Source of the DNA: an uncultured Cryomorphaceae bacterium | Lineage (GTDB): Bacteria; Bacteroidota; Bacteroidia; Flavobacteriales; Schleiferiaceae | Assembly: GCA_902614915.1 (NCBI GenBank) | Contig: CACMMX010000007.1 | Location: forward strand, 1-64,000 | DNA length: 64,000 nt | Reading direction: 5' to 3' | Part shown: one piece after another, positions 45,399-56,800 of the stretch | Numbering within the stretch: the stretch's first letter is position 1 | How the letters are laid out: each line of letters begins with the position of its first letter | The notes under the pieces: generated by a model | Told to the model about the DNA's origin: nothing | Databases searched by the model: none | Seen by the model: only the letters and a program-made list of their open reading frames with translations | Translations under genes and position numbers: made by a program

Positions 45399-46361
45399 TT
45401 ATGACTCTCGATGGTAAAGCCAATAGGCAAACTCCTTCAATGGAATCAATTTTTTCTCATCAACACTTACTCTAGACAACGCCTCAAGCGATAAATTATA
45501 ATACCTACTTATCTCTTCTTTTGCGAAGGTATCCACAGCCAATAAATTATACAATTCTAGGAAGCTATTAACTTTATGGTCATTGGGAGACATGGAACGG
45601 TAGCTCCCAAAATCAATACCTTGATATTGAGCTCTGCGTCTGGCCTCAATCCACAACAAGGTTTTTTTGTTGCTCAATATATCGCCTCCAACCTGCTTGC
45701 CAAACTTTTCTGGATCTCCATACACATCAAGGTAATCGTCCTTAATCTGAAAAGAGGTTCCCAATAACATTGCAAATTGATACAATGCATCTGCATCTTC
45801 TTTAGAAGCACCACCCACTAAGGCACCTATTTTGATCGCGCAACCTAATAACACAGAAGTTTTGTATTGAATCATTTTAATGTAAGCAGATACGCTCACC
45901 TCGTCCATGGCTTCAAAATCAATATCCATTTGCTGACCCTCGCAAACCTCAATAGCAGTAGTAGAAAACGTATCTAAAACTTCAGGTAAAATAGCGGGAT
46001 CGCATTTGGCAATGTATTGATAAGCTTTTACCAGCATTGCGTCTCCAGATAATATTCCCACGTTTTCATTCCACTTGGCGTGAACAGTAGTTTTTCCTCG
46101 GCGTAAAGGAGCCGAATCCATTATATCGTCGTGAATAAGCGAGAAATTATGAAACAGTTCTATTGCCATTGCTTGAGGCATTGCTTTTGAAACATCACCG
46201 TAAATACCCGCTCCCATTAATGAAAGAATAGGACGTAAACGCTTTCCCCCTAATTGTAAAATATAGTGCATTGGATTATACAGCATCTCTGGTTTAGTTC
46301 CCAAATTCAATTGATTCACCTCTTTTTGGAAGAGAGCTTGTAGAATAGCAAGTTGTTTCAT
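45399..46361 (-). CDS. Polyprenyl diphosphate synthase
   Basis: A 320-residue trans-isoprenyl diphosphate synthase. The first aspartate-rich motif is SLIHDDIMDSAPLRRG and the second is QIKDDYLDVYGDPEKFG, both intact for Mg-diphosphate binding. Related motifs include GGKRLRPIL and GDAMLVKAYQYI. The product length (C15-C40 or longer, e.g. the menaquinone side chain or undecaprenyl precursors) is not fixed by these motifs. It follows rmlA after one base and is part of the secA-RND-rmlA run. Confidence 0.93.
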   Translation of the reverse strand: MKQLAILQALFQKEVNQLNLGTKPEMLYNPMHYILQLGGKRLRPILSLMGAGIYGDVSKAMPQAMAIELFHNFSLIHDDIMDSAPLRRGKTTVHAKWNENVGILSGDAMLVKAYQYIAKCDPAILPEVLDTFSTTAIEVCEGQQMDIDFEAMDEVSVSAYIKMIQYKTSVLLGCAIKIGALVGGASKEDADALYQFAMLLGTSFQIKDDYLDVYGDPEKFGKQVGGDILSNKKTLLWIEARRRAQYQGIDFGSYRSMSPNDHKVNSFLELYNLLAVDTFAKEEISRYYNLSLEALSRVSVDEKKLIPLKEFAYWLYHRES

Positions 46362-46362
46362 G

Positions 46363-47223
46363 TTATTTTAACAATTTCAAAAGGTACTTTCCATAGCCAC
46401 TCTTCACGAGAGGCTTGGCAATTTGCTTGAGTTGATTCGAATCTATAAACCCTTGTTCAAAAGCTATTTCTTCTATACACCCTACTTTTAATCCTTGTCG
46501 TTCCTCGATTACCTCAACGAAATGACCAGCTTGTTGAAGGCTTGTAAAAGTTCCAGTATCCAACCAAGCCGTTCCTCGATCCAACACTCCTACCTCCAAC
46601 TCACCCAATTCTAAATACTTTTTATTGACGTCTGTAATTTCTAGTTCTCCTCTTGGAGAAGGTTTCAAATTTTTGGCAATATCTACTACTCGATTATCGT
46701 AGAAGTACAGGCCCGGTACTGCATAATCACTTTTAGGAAATTCTGGCTTTTCCTCAATAGAAAGCGCTTTCATACCCTCGTCAAATTCTACTACGCCATA
46801 GCGCTCAGGATCGCTCACTCTATAAGCAAAAACTACTCCCCCTCTAGGATTTTTGCTTGCTTTGAGCACATTTGTCATGGTAGAACCGTAGAATATATTA
46901 TCACCCAGAATCAAGGCAACGCTATCCTCGCCGATAAAATCTTCACCTAGAATAAATGCTTGCGCCAAACCTTCTGGATTTTCTTGAATGGTATAATAAA
47001 ACGTACAACCCAAACGAGAACCGTCGCCTAAGAGTTTTTTAAACAAAGGAGCGTCTTGAGGAGTGGTAATAATCAAAATCTCATTGATACCGGCCTGCAT
47101 AAGAGTGCTTAACGGATAATAAATCATTGGCTTATCGTAAACAGGCATCATTTGCTTGCTTACTGCCAATGTTAATGGATGTAATCGAGTACCGGAGCCA
47201 CCGGCAAGAATAATTCCCTTCAT
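46363..47223 (-). CDS. rfbA: Glucose-1-phosphate thymidylyltransferase
   Basis: A 286-residue RmlA/RfbA enzyme that makes dTDP-glucose, the first step toward dTDP-L-rhamnose and related sugars. The N-terminal nucleotide loop is [20 protein letters not shown], followed by [28 protein letters not shown] and YGVVEFD. The usual rmlBCD genes are absent from the window. It starts three bases after the RND gene and ends one base before the polyprenyl synthase gene. Confidence 0.95.
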   Translation of the reverse strand: MKGIILAGGSGTRLHPLTLAVSKQMMPVYDKPMIYYPLSTLMQAGINEILIITTPQDAPLFKKLLGDGSRLGCTFYYTIQENPEGLAQAFILGEDFIGEDSVALILGDNIFYGSTMTNVLKASKNPRGGVVFAYRVSDPERYGVVEFDEGMKALSIEEKPEFPKSDYAVPGLYFYDNRVVDIAKNLKPSPRGELEITDVNKKYLELGELEVGVLDRGTAWLDTGTFTSLQQAGHFVEVIEERQGLKVGCIEEIAFEQGFIDSNQLKQIAKPLVKSGYGKYLLKLLK

Positions 47224-47226
47224 GGT

Positions 47227-49602
47227 TTAATTTTTTTCTATATCGGTATCACTGTCAACTTCTAAATCATTAATATCAAGGATATTATCACTTAAGTCAC
47301 TTTTAACCAACCAATTGTTTACGGTAAGCAAAAATGAAGGTAGTAATATTAAGTTGCTCAACATGGCCACAAGCAATGTAATAGAAGTCAAAAGTCCCAA
47401 AGCTTGAGTTCCTCCGAATCCGGAAGTCATAAATACTGAAAACCCACAGAACAGGACAATTGAGGTATAAAACATACTTAAACCTGTCTCTATAATAGAA
47501 CTTTTAACCGCCCATTTTATATTCCAATTGTTCGCTTTTAACTCTTGTTTATACTTTGCTAAGAAATGCAAGCTATCGTCGACGGATATACCAAAAGCAA
47601 TACTAAAAACCAAAATGGTTGACGGCTTTAACGGTATACCAAAATATCCCATAATACCTGCCGTAAATAACATGGGAATTAAGTTGGGAATCAAACTTAC
47701 TATAACCATTCTCCAACTCATAAATAGCACAGCCATAATTATGGAAATGGCAACAATTGCAATACTCAAGGACAGAATTAAGTTCTTAATTAAATAGGTC
47801 GTTGAACGAATGAACTTAATGGAGGCTCCTGTTACAATTACATCGAATCGGTTGTCCGGGAAAACACTCGCAACCATTTGATTCACTTTCGTGGTCAATG
47901 CTTTCATTTCAGGCGTACCAATATCTGCCATTTGCACCGTAATTCTTGCCTTTTGACCATTTGGAGTAACCATAGAATTGGCAAGCCCGGTTTGATCCTT
48001 AGAATTTCTAGGAATGTACGCTAAAAGCCATTGCTGCTCACTGCGCGTAGGTAATTCATAGAGATCAGGATTTCCAAACATGACTCCTTGTTTTGCAAAT
48101 TTTACAGCATCTACTAACGAAACCGCGCGACTCAATTCGGGTAAGGTAGCTAGCGAATCTTGGAGCTGCTCAATACGACGTAGCGTGCTTAATTTTTCCA
48201 CACCACCTTCACGCTTAGTATCAATGATGATATCCATTGGTATCACACCGCCAAACTTACTTTCGAAATATTTAACATCTTTATAGATGTTCAAATCCCT
48301 ATTAAAGTCGGCCGTTAAATTTCCTGCAGTTTCAATTTTAGTGACCCCGTAGATACTAAATCCAACTATAACAAGAGTGATTCCATAGACCACGGCACGC
48401 TTCTTCTCTGCAGTATGATTCAAAAAATCCAAAAAACCCACTAGCCATCCTATATCAAAATGGCTCATGTGGCGCTCCTTTGGAGGTCGCGTATAAGCAT
48501 AAAAAATCGGAATTAAAATCATAGAAATAAAGAAAACTACCATGATACTTAGGGAGCTAATTAGGCCGAATTCTTCTAAGCTTTGACTATTGGTCAGCAT
48601 AAATGCCGCAAAGCCCAAAGCAGTGGTAGTATTTGTTATCAATGCGATATATCCAACCTTCTTAATCACATTTTCAATAGCCAAACTCTTGTTGCCGTGT
48701 TTCTTATACTCTTGATGGTATTTATTAATCAAATAGATGCAATTCGGTACACCAATTACAATTATCAGCGGCGGTATCAATGAGGTCAATATGCTTATAC
48801 CGTGCCCACACATAGCCATGATACCAAGTGAATAAGTTACACCAAGGAGAACTACCAAGAAAGAAATAGCAGTCGCCCTGACGCTCTTGAGAAACAAAAA
48901 GAAAATCACAATAGTGACAAGTAAGGTAAGACTTATTGTTCTGTAAATTTCTTTTTCTAGGTTGCTGGCGTTAGCAATTCTAAGCCATGGTAAGCCACTC
49001 ATATGTAAATTACGCCCCGTAGCTTTTTCCCAATTAAGAATTTGTTTTTTTGCCCCCTCGATAATACTCACAATACTTTCATTGTACAAACGTGTTTCAT
49101 CAATGCGTAATATCATCATGTATGTATCGCCTTGATAAAGCCCTCCTTTATAAAAAGGCCATGATTTAACCTTAGCCTCAAGAGCAATTTCTTCCTCAAC
49201 GTTGGCAGGAAGCTTATCAAAGAGAATAAATGGCTTTAATTTTTCTGTGATTGTATCTACCTCAAGACCATAAGCCTCTGTTAAACTTTGGACATCTGTA
49301 ATACCGTCAACTAACTTGAGACTATCCACTAAACTTAACCATTCCTTCAGGTGCTCACGCTCAAAGAAATCTGAATCTTCCATTGCAATAACTATGGTGT
49401 TGGAAGCCTGACCAAACTCTTCAACAAGAATATTGTACTCAATGCTCACAGAATCCGTTTCGGGCATGAGCTTCGCAAATTCATAGCCCATTTCTACCTT
49501 GCTGCCCGTATAGCCCATAAAAACTGCAGAAAGTCCCAAAAAAACCAACCAAGCAAGTTTATTTTTTAGAATGAGTTTTATGATTGCGTTCCAGAACATC
49601 AA
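47227..49602 (-). CDS. RND-superfamily (MMPL-type) exporter
   Basis: A 791-residue inner-membrane protein with about 12 membrane helices in two halves, each with a large periplasmic domain (about 35-210 and 410-610). It resembles the HpnN/MMPL branch of RND transporters, which export lipids or hydrophobic molecules, more than drug-efflux AcrB. Recognisable blocks are the GISILTSLIPPLIIVIGVPN and VFSIAFGISVDDSLHFLAKY helices with the proton-relay Asp region in the second. No membrane-fusion protein or TolC gene is adjacent. It lies three bases downstream of secA, a striking and probably conserved neighbour relation. Confidence 0.9.
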   Translation of the reverse strand: MMFWNAIIKLILKNKLAWLVFLGLSAVFMGYTGSKVEMGYEFAKLMPETDSVSIEYNILVEEFGQASNTIVIAMEDSDFFEREHLKEWLSLVDSLKLVDGITDVQSLTEAYGLEVDTITEKLKPFILFDKLPANVEEEIALEAKVKSWPFYKGGLYQGDTYMMILRIDETRLYNESIVSIIEGAKKQILNWEKATGRNLHMSGLPWLRIANASNLEKEIYRTISLTLLVTIVIFFLFLKSVRATAISFLVVLLGVTYSLGIMAMCGHGISILTSLIPPLIIVIGVPNCIYLINKYHQEYKKHGNKSLAIENVIKKVGYIALITNTTTALGFAAFMLTNSQSLEEFGLISSLSIMVVFFISMILIPIFYAYTRPPKERHMSHFDIGWLVGFLDFLNHTAEKKRAVVYGITLVIVGFSIYGVTKIETAGNLTADFNRDLNIYKDVKYFESKFGGVIPMDIIIDTKREGGVEKLSTLRRIEQLQDSLATLPELSRAVSLVDAVKFAKQGVMFGNPDLYELPTRSEQQWLLAYIPRNSKDQTGLANSMVTPNGQKARITVQMADIGTPEMKALTTKVNQMVASVFPDNRFDVIVTGASIKFIRSTTYLIKNLILSLSIAIVAISIIMAVLFMSWRMVIVSLIPNLIPMLFTAGIMGYFGIPLKPSTILVFSIAFGISVDDSLHFLAKYKQELKANNWNIKWAVKSSIIETGLSMFYTSIVLFCGFSVFMTSGFGGTQALGLLTSITLLVAMLSNLILLPSFLLTVNNWLVKSDLSDNILDINDLEVDSDTDIEKN

Positions 49603-49605
49603 TTA

Positions 49606-52600
49606 TTACTCTATGATTTCCCAGCCTTTGGCCAATAACGGTTCAGCCTTCTTGTACTTTATATTTTGAACTTCGCCCGTCGCTGTGTTGCGTATAGATA
49701 CAACATCATTTCTACCATAACTTTTACCCGTCCTTACAATTGGAGTAGGCTTACGAGGTGACCCTGCAGGTGTCGATTGGCCTAGATTTTGACTCTGCTG
49801 CGAAACGCCACTGTCATTTCTACCTTCTTGTAGTTTAGGCTGCTTTGGCACATTTGCTGGAGCCCTACGAACCTGAGAAGGATTGTTCTCTGGTAAATTA
49901 CCACGGAATAAAAAACTCACTATTTCCTGATTCACCTTACTTACCAAACCTTTGAAAAGCTCAAAAGATTCAAATTTATAGATCAATAGCGGATCTTTTT
50001 GCTCATATACTGCACCTTGTACACTTTGACGCAAATCATCCATGGCACGGAGATGATTCTTCCATTCTTCGTCCATGATAGCAATTGAAATACCCTTTTC
50101 CACGTCTGAAATTAAACTACGGCCCTCCGATTCTATCACATCATGCAATACGCTAGTAACCTGCATAGCTTTTCTGCCGTCTGTAATCGGAACTAAGATT
50201 TTATCAAAACTGTTCTTCGGGTCGTCATAGACTTGTTTGAAGATGGGCATTGCCGCAGTAGAAATTCGCGTACTTTTTTTGTTATAGAACTTAGTAGATT
50301 GTTTAAATAGGTTATTACAAACCGTTTCAAAATCACCACCAACAAATTCTTCCGCAATCATATCTGGCTCAAAAGCAAAGGTGCGGAAGAAATCCAATTT
50401 GAAATTTTCAAAATCTTTTGATGGCTGATATGCCTCTACCAAATCGGCTAATGTATCGAACATCATATTGGCAATGTCTACCTTAATTCGCTGTCCTTTC
50501 AGAGCGTTAGATCGACGTTTATAAATAACCGTACGCTGGCTGTTCATCACATCATCGTACTCCAATAATCGTTTTCGCGTACCGAAGTTGTTTTCCTCTA
50601 CTTTTTTCTGCGCACGCTCAATACTCTTCGAAACCATGCTGTGCTGAATCACCTCGCCCTCTTCCAAGCCTAGTCGGTCCATCAGACCGGCAATACGCTC
50701 AGAATTGAAAAGACGCATAAGCTTGTCCTCTAATGAAACAAAAAACTGCGAGGAACCCACATCTCCTTGACGTCCAGCACGACCTCTGAGCTGACGGTCC
50801 ACACGGCGGCTGTCGTGGCGTTCTGTACCTATGATAGCCAATCCACCCGAAGCCTTAGCTTCATCGGTCAGCTTTATATCCGTTCCACGTCCGGCCATGT
50901 TCGTTGCAATAGTCACCATTCCTGGCTTACCTGCTTCAGCTACAACTTCAGCTTCTTTTTGGTGCATCTTGGCATTTAACACCTGATGAGGAACCTTTCT
51001 AATTTTCAATGCGCGGCTCAATAGTTCTGAAATCTCAACCGAAGTAGTACCAACAAGAATAGGTCGACCTGCCTCTCTGAGCTGGAAAATCTCCTCAATT
51101 ACAGCATTGTACTTTTCGCGATTTGTTTTGTACACATAATCCTCACGATCGTCGCGCGCAATTTGACGATTGGTTGGAATAACAACCACTTCGAGTTTAT
51201 AAATTTCCCAGAATTCGCCCGCTTCTGTTTCTGCCGTTCCCGTCATTCCGGCAAGCTTGTGGTACATCCGGAAGTAATTCTGCAAAGTAATGGTCGCATA
51301 GGTCTGCGAGGCGGCCTCTATTTTAACATTTTCCTTTGCTTCAATAGCCTGATGCAAACCGTCTGAATAACGACGACCTTCCATGACACGACCCGTTTGC
51401 TCATCCACAATCTTTACTTTGTTATCCATTATGACGTACTCCGTATCCTTTTCAAAAAGTGCATAGGCTTTTAAGAGCTGATTGACAGTATGAATGCGTT
51501 CGCTTTTCACGCCATAATCGCGCATAATTTCATCTTTCTTTTCTGCTTTCGTCTCTGCAGAAACATCTAGATGTTCTAAAGCACTTAATTCGGCAGTAAT
51601 ATCAGGCATTACAAAGAAATCTTTTGCTGTACTCTTGGAAATTAAGTCGATTCCTTTTCCAGTTAAGTCTATTTGATTGTTCTTTTCTTCAATTGTGAAA
51701 AACAAGTCCTCATCAATGAGCTTCATTTTTTTACCCTGCTCTTGTAGGTACACGCTTTCTGTTTTTTGGAGCAGGGTTTTCATTCCCTCTTGGGAGAGGA
51801 ATTTAATTAAAGGTTTTGACTTAGGCAGTCCACGATAGGCGCGTAGAAGCTTAACTCCGCCTTCATCCGTTTCACCGTCTGCAATCATTCTTTTCGCGTC
51901 GGTCAATTCCTTTTGAACCAAGTTCTTTTGAGCAGTTATTAGAGATTCTACGAATCCTTTGAGCTCATTAAACTCATGCTGGTCACCTTTTGGTGTTGGA
52001 CCAGAAATAATTAAGGGTGTTCTTGCATCATCAATAAGAACGCTATCTACCTCATCTACAATAGCAAAATGATGCCCTCTAGTTTGCACACGGTCTTCGT
52101 CTCTGCGAGCCATGTTGTCGCGCAAATAATCAAACCCAAATTCATTATTGGTTCCGTAGGTAATATCGCTGTAATACGCCATACGACGGGCTTCGGAATT
52201 AGGCTGGTATTTATCAATACAATCAATGGTTAAGCCGTGAAAATTGAATAATGGGGCCATCCATTCACAATCGCGTTTGGCGAGGTAATCATTGACAGTA
52301 ACGACGTGCACGCCTCTACCGGCAAGTGCATTTAAATAAACAGGCAGGGTTGCAACAAGGGTTTTCCCTTCTCCTGTTTGCATCTCCGCAATTTTCCCCT
52401 CGTGCAGTACGGTACCACCAATGAGCTGTACATCATAATGGACCATATTCCATTTAATGTCTCCACCTGCTGCCTTCCATGAATTTGCAAATACCACCTG
52501 ATCGTCTTCTATGGTGATATGATGAAGCTTTGAGGCTAGGTCCCGATCCAATGCCGTTGCTGTTGCCCGTACCTCGCCCGCCATAAATCGTTTTGCAGTT

Positions 52601-52944
52601 TCTCTTACGACAGCAAATGCCTCAGGATGTACCTCCAAAAGAACGCGCTCAATTTCATTCAATACTTCCGCATCTAGCGCCTCAATCTGTTCGTACAGTG
52701 GTTCTTGCACATCATAATTCTCCGTAGCCTGAATCTGCTCAAATAAAGAAGTCTTTTGCGCTTCAAGGCTTGATGTAGCAGTTTCTATTGCCGACCTAAA
52801 ATTCAAAGTCTTTTGACGTAGGGCATCATTAGAAAGTGACTCTATATTATCTGTGTATGAATTTACAGCATCAACAAAGGGTTGAAGCTTTTTTAAATCG
52901 CGGTCGCTTTTGGAGCCGACTAGTTTTGATATAAATTTCAGCAT
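49606..52944 (-). CDS. secA: Protein translocase ATPase SecA
   Basis: A 1,112-residue motor that drives unfolded proteins through SecYEG. The Walker A loop MQTGEGKTL is at 189-197. Further landmarks are YGTNNEFGFDYLRDNMARR, the DEVD box in IVDEVDSVLIDDARTPLIISG, YFRMYHKLAGMTGTAETEA, GTERHDSRRVDRQLRGRAGRQGD split across the motif, and the helical scaffold domain SMVSKSIERAQKKVE. It is longer than E. coli SecA through inserts typical of Bacteroidota and lacks the C-terminal zinc finger (it ends AKGWEIIE). It heads the leftward run and has a clear promoter upstream. Confidence 0.97.
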   Translation of the reverse strand: MLKFISKLVGSKSDRDLKKLQPFVDAVNSYTDNIESLSNDALRQKTLNFRSAIETATSSLEAQKTSLFEQIQATENYDVQEPLYEQIEALDAEVLNEIERVLLEVHPEAFAVVRETAKRFMAGEVRATATALDRDLASKLHHITIEDDQVVFANSWKAAGGDIKWNMVHYDVQLIGGTVLHEGKIAEMQTGEGKTLVATLPVYLNALAGRGVHVVTVNDYLAKRDCEWMAPLFNFHGLTIDCIDKYQPNSEARRMAYYSDITYGTNNEFGFDYLRDNMARRDEDRVQTRGHHFAIVDEVDSVLIDDARTPLIISGPTPKGDQHEFNELKGFVESLITAQKNLVQKELTDAKRMIADGETDEGGVKLLRAYRGLPKSKPLIKFLSQEGMKTLLQKTESVYLQEQGKKMKLIDEDLFFTIEEKNNQIDLTGKGIDLISKSTAKDFFVMPDITAELSALEHLDVSAETKAEKKDEIMRDYGVKSERIHTVNQLLKAYALFEKDTEYVIMDNKVKIVDEQTGRVMEGRRYSDGLHQAIEAKENVKIEAASQTYATITLQNYFRMYHKLAGMTGTAETEAGEFWEIYKLEVVVIPTNRQIARDDREDYVYKTNREKYNAVIEEIFQLREAGRPILVGTTSVEISELLSRALKIRKVPHQVLNAKMHQKEAEVVAEAGKPGMVTIATNMAGRGTDIKLTDEAKASGGLAIIGTERHDSRRVDRQLRGRAGRQGDVGSSQFFVSLEDKLMRLFNSERIAGLMDRLGLEEGEVIQHSMVSKSIERAQKKVEENNFGTRKRLLEYDDVMNSQRTVIYKRRSNALKGQRIKVDIANMMFDTLADLVEAYQPSKDFENFKLDFFRTFAFEPDMIAEEFVGGDFETVCNNLFKQSTKFYNKKSTRISTAAMPIFKQVYDDPKNSFDKILVPITDGRKAMQVTSVLHDVIESEGRSLISDVEKGISIAIMDEEWKNHLRAMDDLRQSVQGAVYEQKDPLLIYKFESFELFKGLVSKVNQEIVSFLFRGNLPENNPSQVRRAPANVPKQPKLQEGRNDSGVSQQSQNLGQSTPAGSPRKPTPIVRTGKSYGRNDVVSIRNTATGEVQNIKYKKAEPLLAKGWEIIE

Positions 52945-52972
52945 TGGGCTGGATTTAACTTAAAATGGTCCA

Positions 52973-53002
52973 CAAAAATAATAGGTATCCAAGGTTGTAC
53001 AA
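52973..53002 (-). promoter_or_regulatory. Promoter of secA
   Basis: On the minus strand TTG (53002-53000) and TATTTTTG (52980-52973) are separated by 19 bases, an exact match to the Bacteroidota promoter consensus, 28 bases before the secA ATG. Confidence 0.6.
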
Positions 53003-53331
53003 GATGCTTTTACGCTAAAAAAACGCCAAATAACACATATTGAATAAAAATTGAACACCATGATAGTGCAGAAGCGGAAGTTAAGCCAAAAAATAGTAGT
53101 TGTACTGAAGGTTCATTAAAAGAAAAAAAGGGGAATTTGGAAGTATTTCCTAATGTTAAAAATCGATTCAATAACACTGCGAAAATCCTGCCAAATAGCC
53201 CCTAGAACCTATCACAGAAGCATGTAAAAAAAGAACCACCAATCTTCACATACAAATTCAAATATAATTGGTTTTGGAGTAAGTGTCCAAATAACACTAA
53301 GTTTATTTTTTAACCTAAAGCATTTTATACC

Positions 53332-53360
53332 TTGCTTCCGAGGCACATTCTTTATTTTTG
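53332..53360 (+). promoter_or_regulatory. Promoter of the RidA-ileS unit
   Basis: TTG at 53332-53334 and TATTTTTG at 53353-53360 are separated by 18 bases, an exact consensus match 20 bases before the ATG at 53381. Confidence 0.6.
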
Positions 53361-53380
53361 CAGCCATAAAACGTCTAACT

Positions 53381-53812
53381 ATGTCCGATTCTAATAAAAT
53401 ATCTACCACCGCTGCCCCAAAACCAGTTGGATTATATCCACATGCAAGGAGAGTTGGGGACCTGTTATTTTTGTCCGGTGTAGGCCCACGTACAGTTGGG
53501 AGTGATGCTAATGATAGTGGCGTTTTAGGTTTAGAATTAGACCACAATGGAAATTTTAAATCCTTTGACTTTGAAGCACAAGTACATAGTGTTTTTGCGA
53601 ATGTGAAAGCAATTTTAGAAGCAAGCGGCTCTTCTTGGGAAAAACTTGTAGATATAACCGTATTCCTTGTGGATATGAAGCGTGACTTTCACACATTCAA
53701 TACTATTTACGCTGAATACTTCAAAAAAAATCAACCGTGTAGAACTACCGTTGAAATCAACAGTCTACCCACTCCTATAGCAATCGAACTTAAGTGCGTT
53801 GCCACTGTATAG
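53381..53812 (+). CDS. RidA-family protein
   Basis: A 143-residue trimeric YjgF/YER057c/UK114-type protein. It shows PVGLYPHARRVGDLLFLSGVGP at the N-terminus and CRTTVEINSLPTPIAIELKC at the C-terminus, where the Arg that contacts the imine carboxylate is present (CRTTVE). RidA hydrolyses reactive imines from PLP enzymes; subgroup members act on aminomuconate or related compounds. A mid-sequence insertion (GSDANDSGVLGLELDHNG) is longer than in E. coli RidA and suggests the aminomuconate-deaminase-like subgroup. It is followed by ileS after seven bases. Confidence 0.9.
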   Translation: MSDSNKISTTAAPKPVGLYPHARRVGDLLFLSGVGPRTVGSDANDSGVLGLELDHNGNFKSFDFEAQVHSVFANVKAILEASGSSWEKLVDITVFLVDMKRDFHTFNTIYAEYFKKNQPCRTTVEINSLPTPIAIELKCVATV

Positions 53813-53819
53813 AAACCCA

Positions 53820-56800
53820 ATGAGCACATTCCCCGAATATTCACATTTAGATTTAGCTGCTGTACACAAAAACGTTCTTGAGCGCTGGAGGGCAGAAAAC
53901 GTATTTGAACAAACGCTCTCGAAACGTCAAGGAGCTGAACCTTGGATTTTCTTTGAAGGCCCACCAAGCGCCAACGGTTTGCCAGGTATTCATCACGTGA
54001 TGGGGCGTTGCCTTAAGGACGTCTTCTGTCGGTACAAAACGCAACAAGGCTATTTAGTTAATCGCAAAGCGGGATGGGATACACACGGACTTCCGGTTGA
54101 ATTGGGGGTAGAAAAAGAATTAGGAATCACCAAAGAAGATATTGGCAACAAAATTTCCATATTCGATTACAATAATGCATGTAGAAAAGCCGTAATGCGT
54201 TACACGGACATCTGGAAAGAACTTACCAATCAGATGGGGTACTGGGTGGACTTGGACAATCCCTATGTAACCTACGATGCTAAATACATGGAGAGCGTAT
54301 GGTGGCTTCTCGCTGAACTGTATAAGAAAGGACTTATTTACAAGGGATATACGATTCAACCTTATTCACCGAAGGCCGGAACGGGTTTAAGTTCGCACGA
54401 GCTCAATCAACCCGGATGCTATAGGAATGTAAAAGACCACTCGGTTATTGCACAATTCAAGATGATTTCATCTGAGAAAACAAGGGCGCTCTTTGACACA
54501 GAGGATGCACAATTCTTAGCTTGGACCACTACACCTTGGACCTTGCCATCCAATACTGCGCTAACCGTTGGTCCAAAGATTGAATATTCCTTAGTAAAGA
54601 CCTTCAATCAATATACTTTTGAGCCCGTTAATATCATTGCAGCATCGGCATTACTGGGTAAACTTTTTGGTAAAAAATTCGCGGAGGGCGATACTAATTC
54701 GTATCAAAACGGCGACAAAAAAATTCCCTTCGAAGTACTAAAAAGTTTTCAAGGAAAAGACCTTGTGGGTATTCGGTACGAGCAACTTTTGCCCTACGCT
54801 TTACCTCATGAAAGACCAGAAGATGCTTTTCAGATCATTCCAGGGGATTTCGTTACAACGGAAGACGGAACAGGGATTGTTCACACTGCTCCGACCTTTG
54901 GTGCAGAGGATGCCAAAGTGGCTGCTGATGCTGGGGTGCCACCTCTATTGGTACTCGACGAGAATAATGAGTTAGTTCCACTAGTAGATTTACGAGGAAA
55001 ATTCAGATCGGAATTAGCAGACCCAATATTTGGCTTGGGCAACGAATACATCAAATCAGAATACCTTACAGACAACGAAAAAGAAACAGCATTCCGCGAG
55101 CAAAAAGAAAAACTTAAGCCAATCATCCCCGAGCTCAAGACTTATTTGAGCGTTGATGAACGCATTGCCTTAAAACTAAAGTTAGAAAACAAAGCGTTCA
55201 AGATTGAGAAGTACGAACACAGCTATCCACATTGTTGGCGTACGGACAAACCTGTCTTGTACTACCCGCTTGATAGCTGGTTTATAAAATCTACCTCCAA
55301 AAAGGACCAGATGATTGCTTTGAACAAAACCATCAACTGGAAACCTGCTTCATCAGGAACTGGACGCTTTGGGAATTGGCTCGAAAATTTAAACGATTGG
55401 AACCTAAGTCGTTCCAGATTTTGGGGTATCCCATTACCCATATGGAGCACTGAAGATGGCGACCATCACATCTGCATTGGAAGCGTAGAGATGCTTCAAT
55501 CGGAAATACGCAAGTCCATAGATGCTGGAAATATGGACCACAATCCGCTCGAAGGTTTTGTTGCTGGTGATATGAGTGCGTCTAACTATGATAAGATTGA
55601 CCTTCATCGTCACATCATGGATAAAGTCATTTTGACAAGTCCTAAGGGCAAGGTAATGCGCCGTGAAAGTGACTTGATTGACGTTTGGTTTGATAGCGGT
55701 TCAATGCCCTATGCTCAATGGCACTATCCTTTTGAAAACAGGGACAAAGTGGATGGCCATGGGGCGTTTCCAGCCAACTTCATTGCTGAAGGGGTAGATC
55801 AAACGCGCGGTTGGTTTTTCACACTGCACGCCATCTCGTCAATGATATTCAATAAAGTGGCCTATAAAAACGTAATCTCAAACGGTCTTGTTTTAGATAA
55901 AAATGGCATGAAAATGTCCAAACGATTGGGCAATGCTGTGGACCCTTTTGAGACTATGGAAAAATACGGAGCGGATACGCTTCGTTGGTATATGCTCACC
56001 AATGCCTCACCTTGGGATAACCTAAGATTTGATGTGGATGGCCTAGAGGAAGTTCGTCGTAAATTCTTCGGCACATTGCACAATACATACGCCTTCTTTG
56101 CACTCTACGCCAATGTAGATGATTTTCAATTCAAAGAAGCAGCCATTCCGGCATCGATGCGACCAGAAATGGATCAATGGATTTTATCCGAATTAAATTC
56201 CTTGATAGCACAAGTAGTTGATAGCATGGAAGCCTTTGAACCTACCCGCGCTTTCCGACCAATTCAAGAATTTACCGTCGAAAAACTTTCTAATTGGTAT
56301 GTTAGACTCGGTCGTCGCAGATTTTGGAAAGGTGAATATGAGGCTGATAAAATAAGCGCTTACCAAACTTTATGGACCTGTTTAGAAACATTGAGTCGTC
56401 TAATGGCGCCGTTAGCGCCATTTTATGCAGACCGATTGTATCATGACCTTCACAACGGTGTGGTTTTAGAAAAAGAAAATAGCGTTCATTTAACGGAATA
56501 TCCTTCTAGTAATGAATCGCTCATCAATAAGGAACTAGAACATAAAATAAACACCGCAAGGAAACTAACTTCATTAGTTTTAAGTATCCGTAAAAAGGAA
56601 AATTTAAAAGTTAGACAGCCTCTTGCGAGAGTTCTTGTTCCCGCTTTAAATGATGATGACACCAAAATATTAGAAAGCATACAGGATCTTTTACTTGCAG
56701 AAGTCAACGTGAAAACCATTGAAATCATAGCTCCAGATGCTGGGGTCTTTATCAAAAAAGTACGGCCCAATTTTAAGGCGCTGGGACCTAAAGTTGGCCG

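Larger units (their letters stand above)
52945..53380. other. 436-base divergent intergenic region
   Basis: Between secA and the RidA-family gene lies an A+T-rich region containing the two divergent promoters near its ends and nothing else recognised. No ORF of note, repeat or terminator was seen. Confidence 0.5.

Noticed and set aside
53799-53819. Upstream TTG start for ileS
   Set aside because: It would overlap the RidA-family gene; the ATG at 53820, seven bases after that gene's stop, is better placed.
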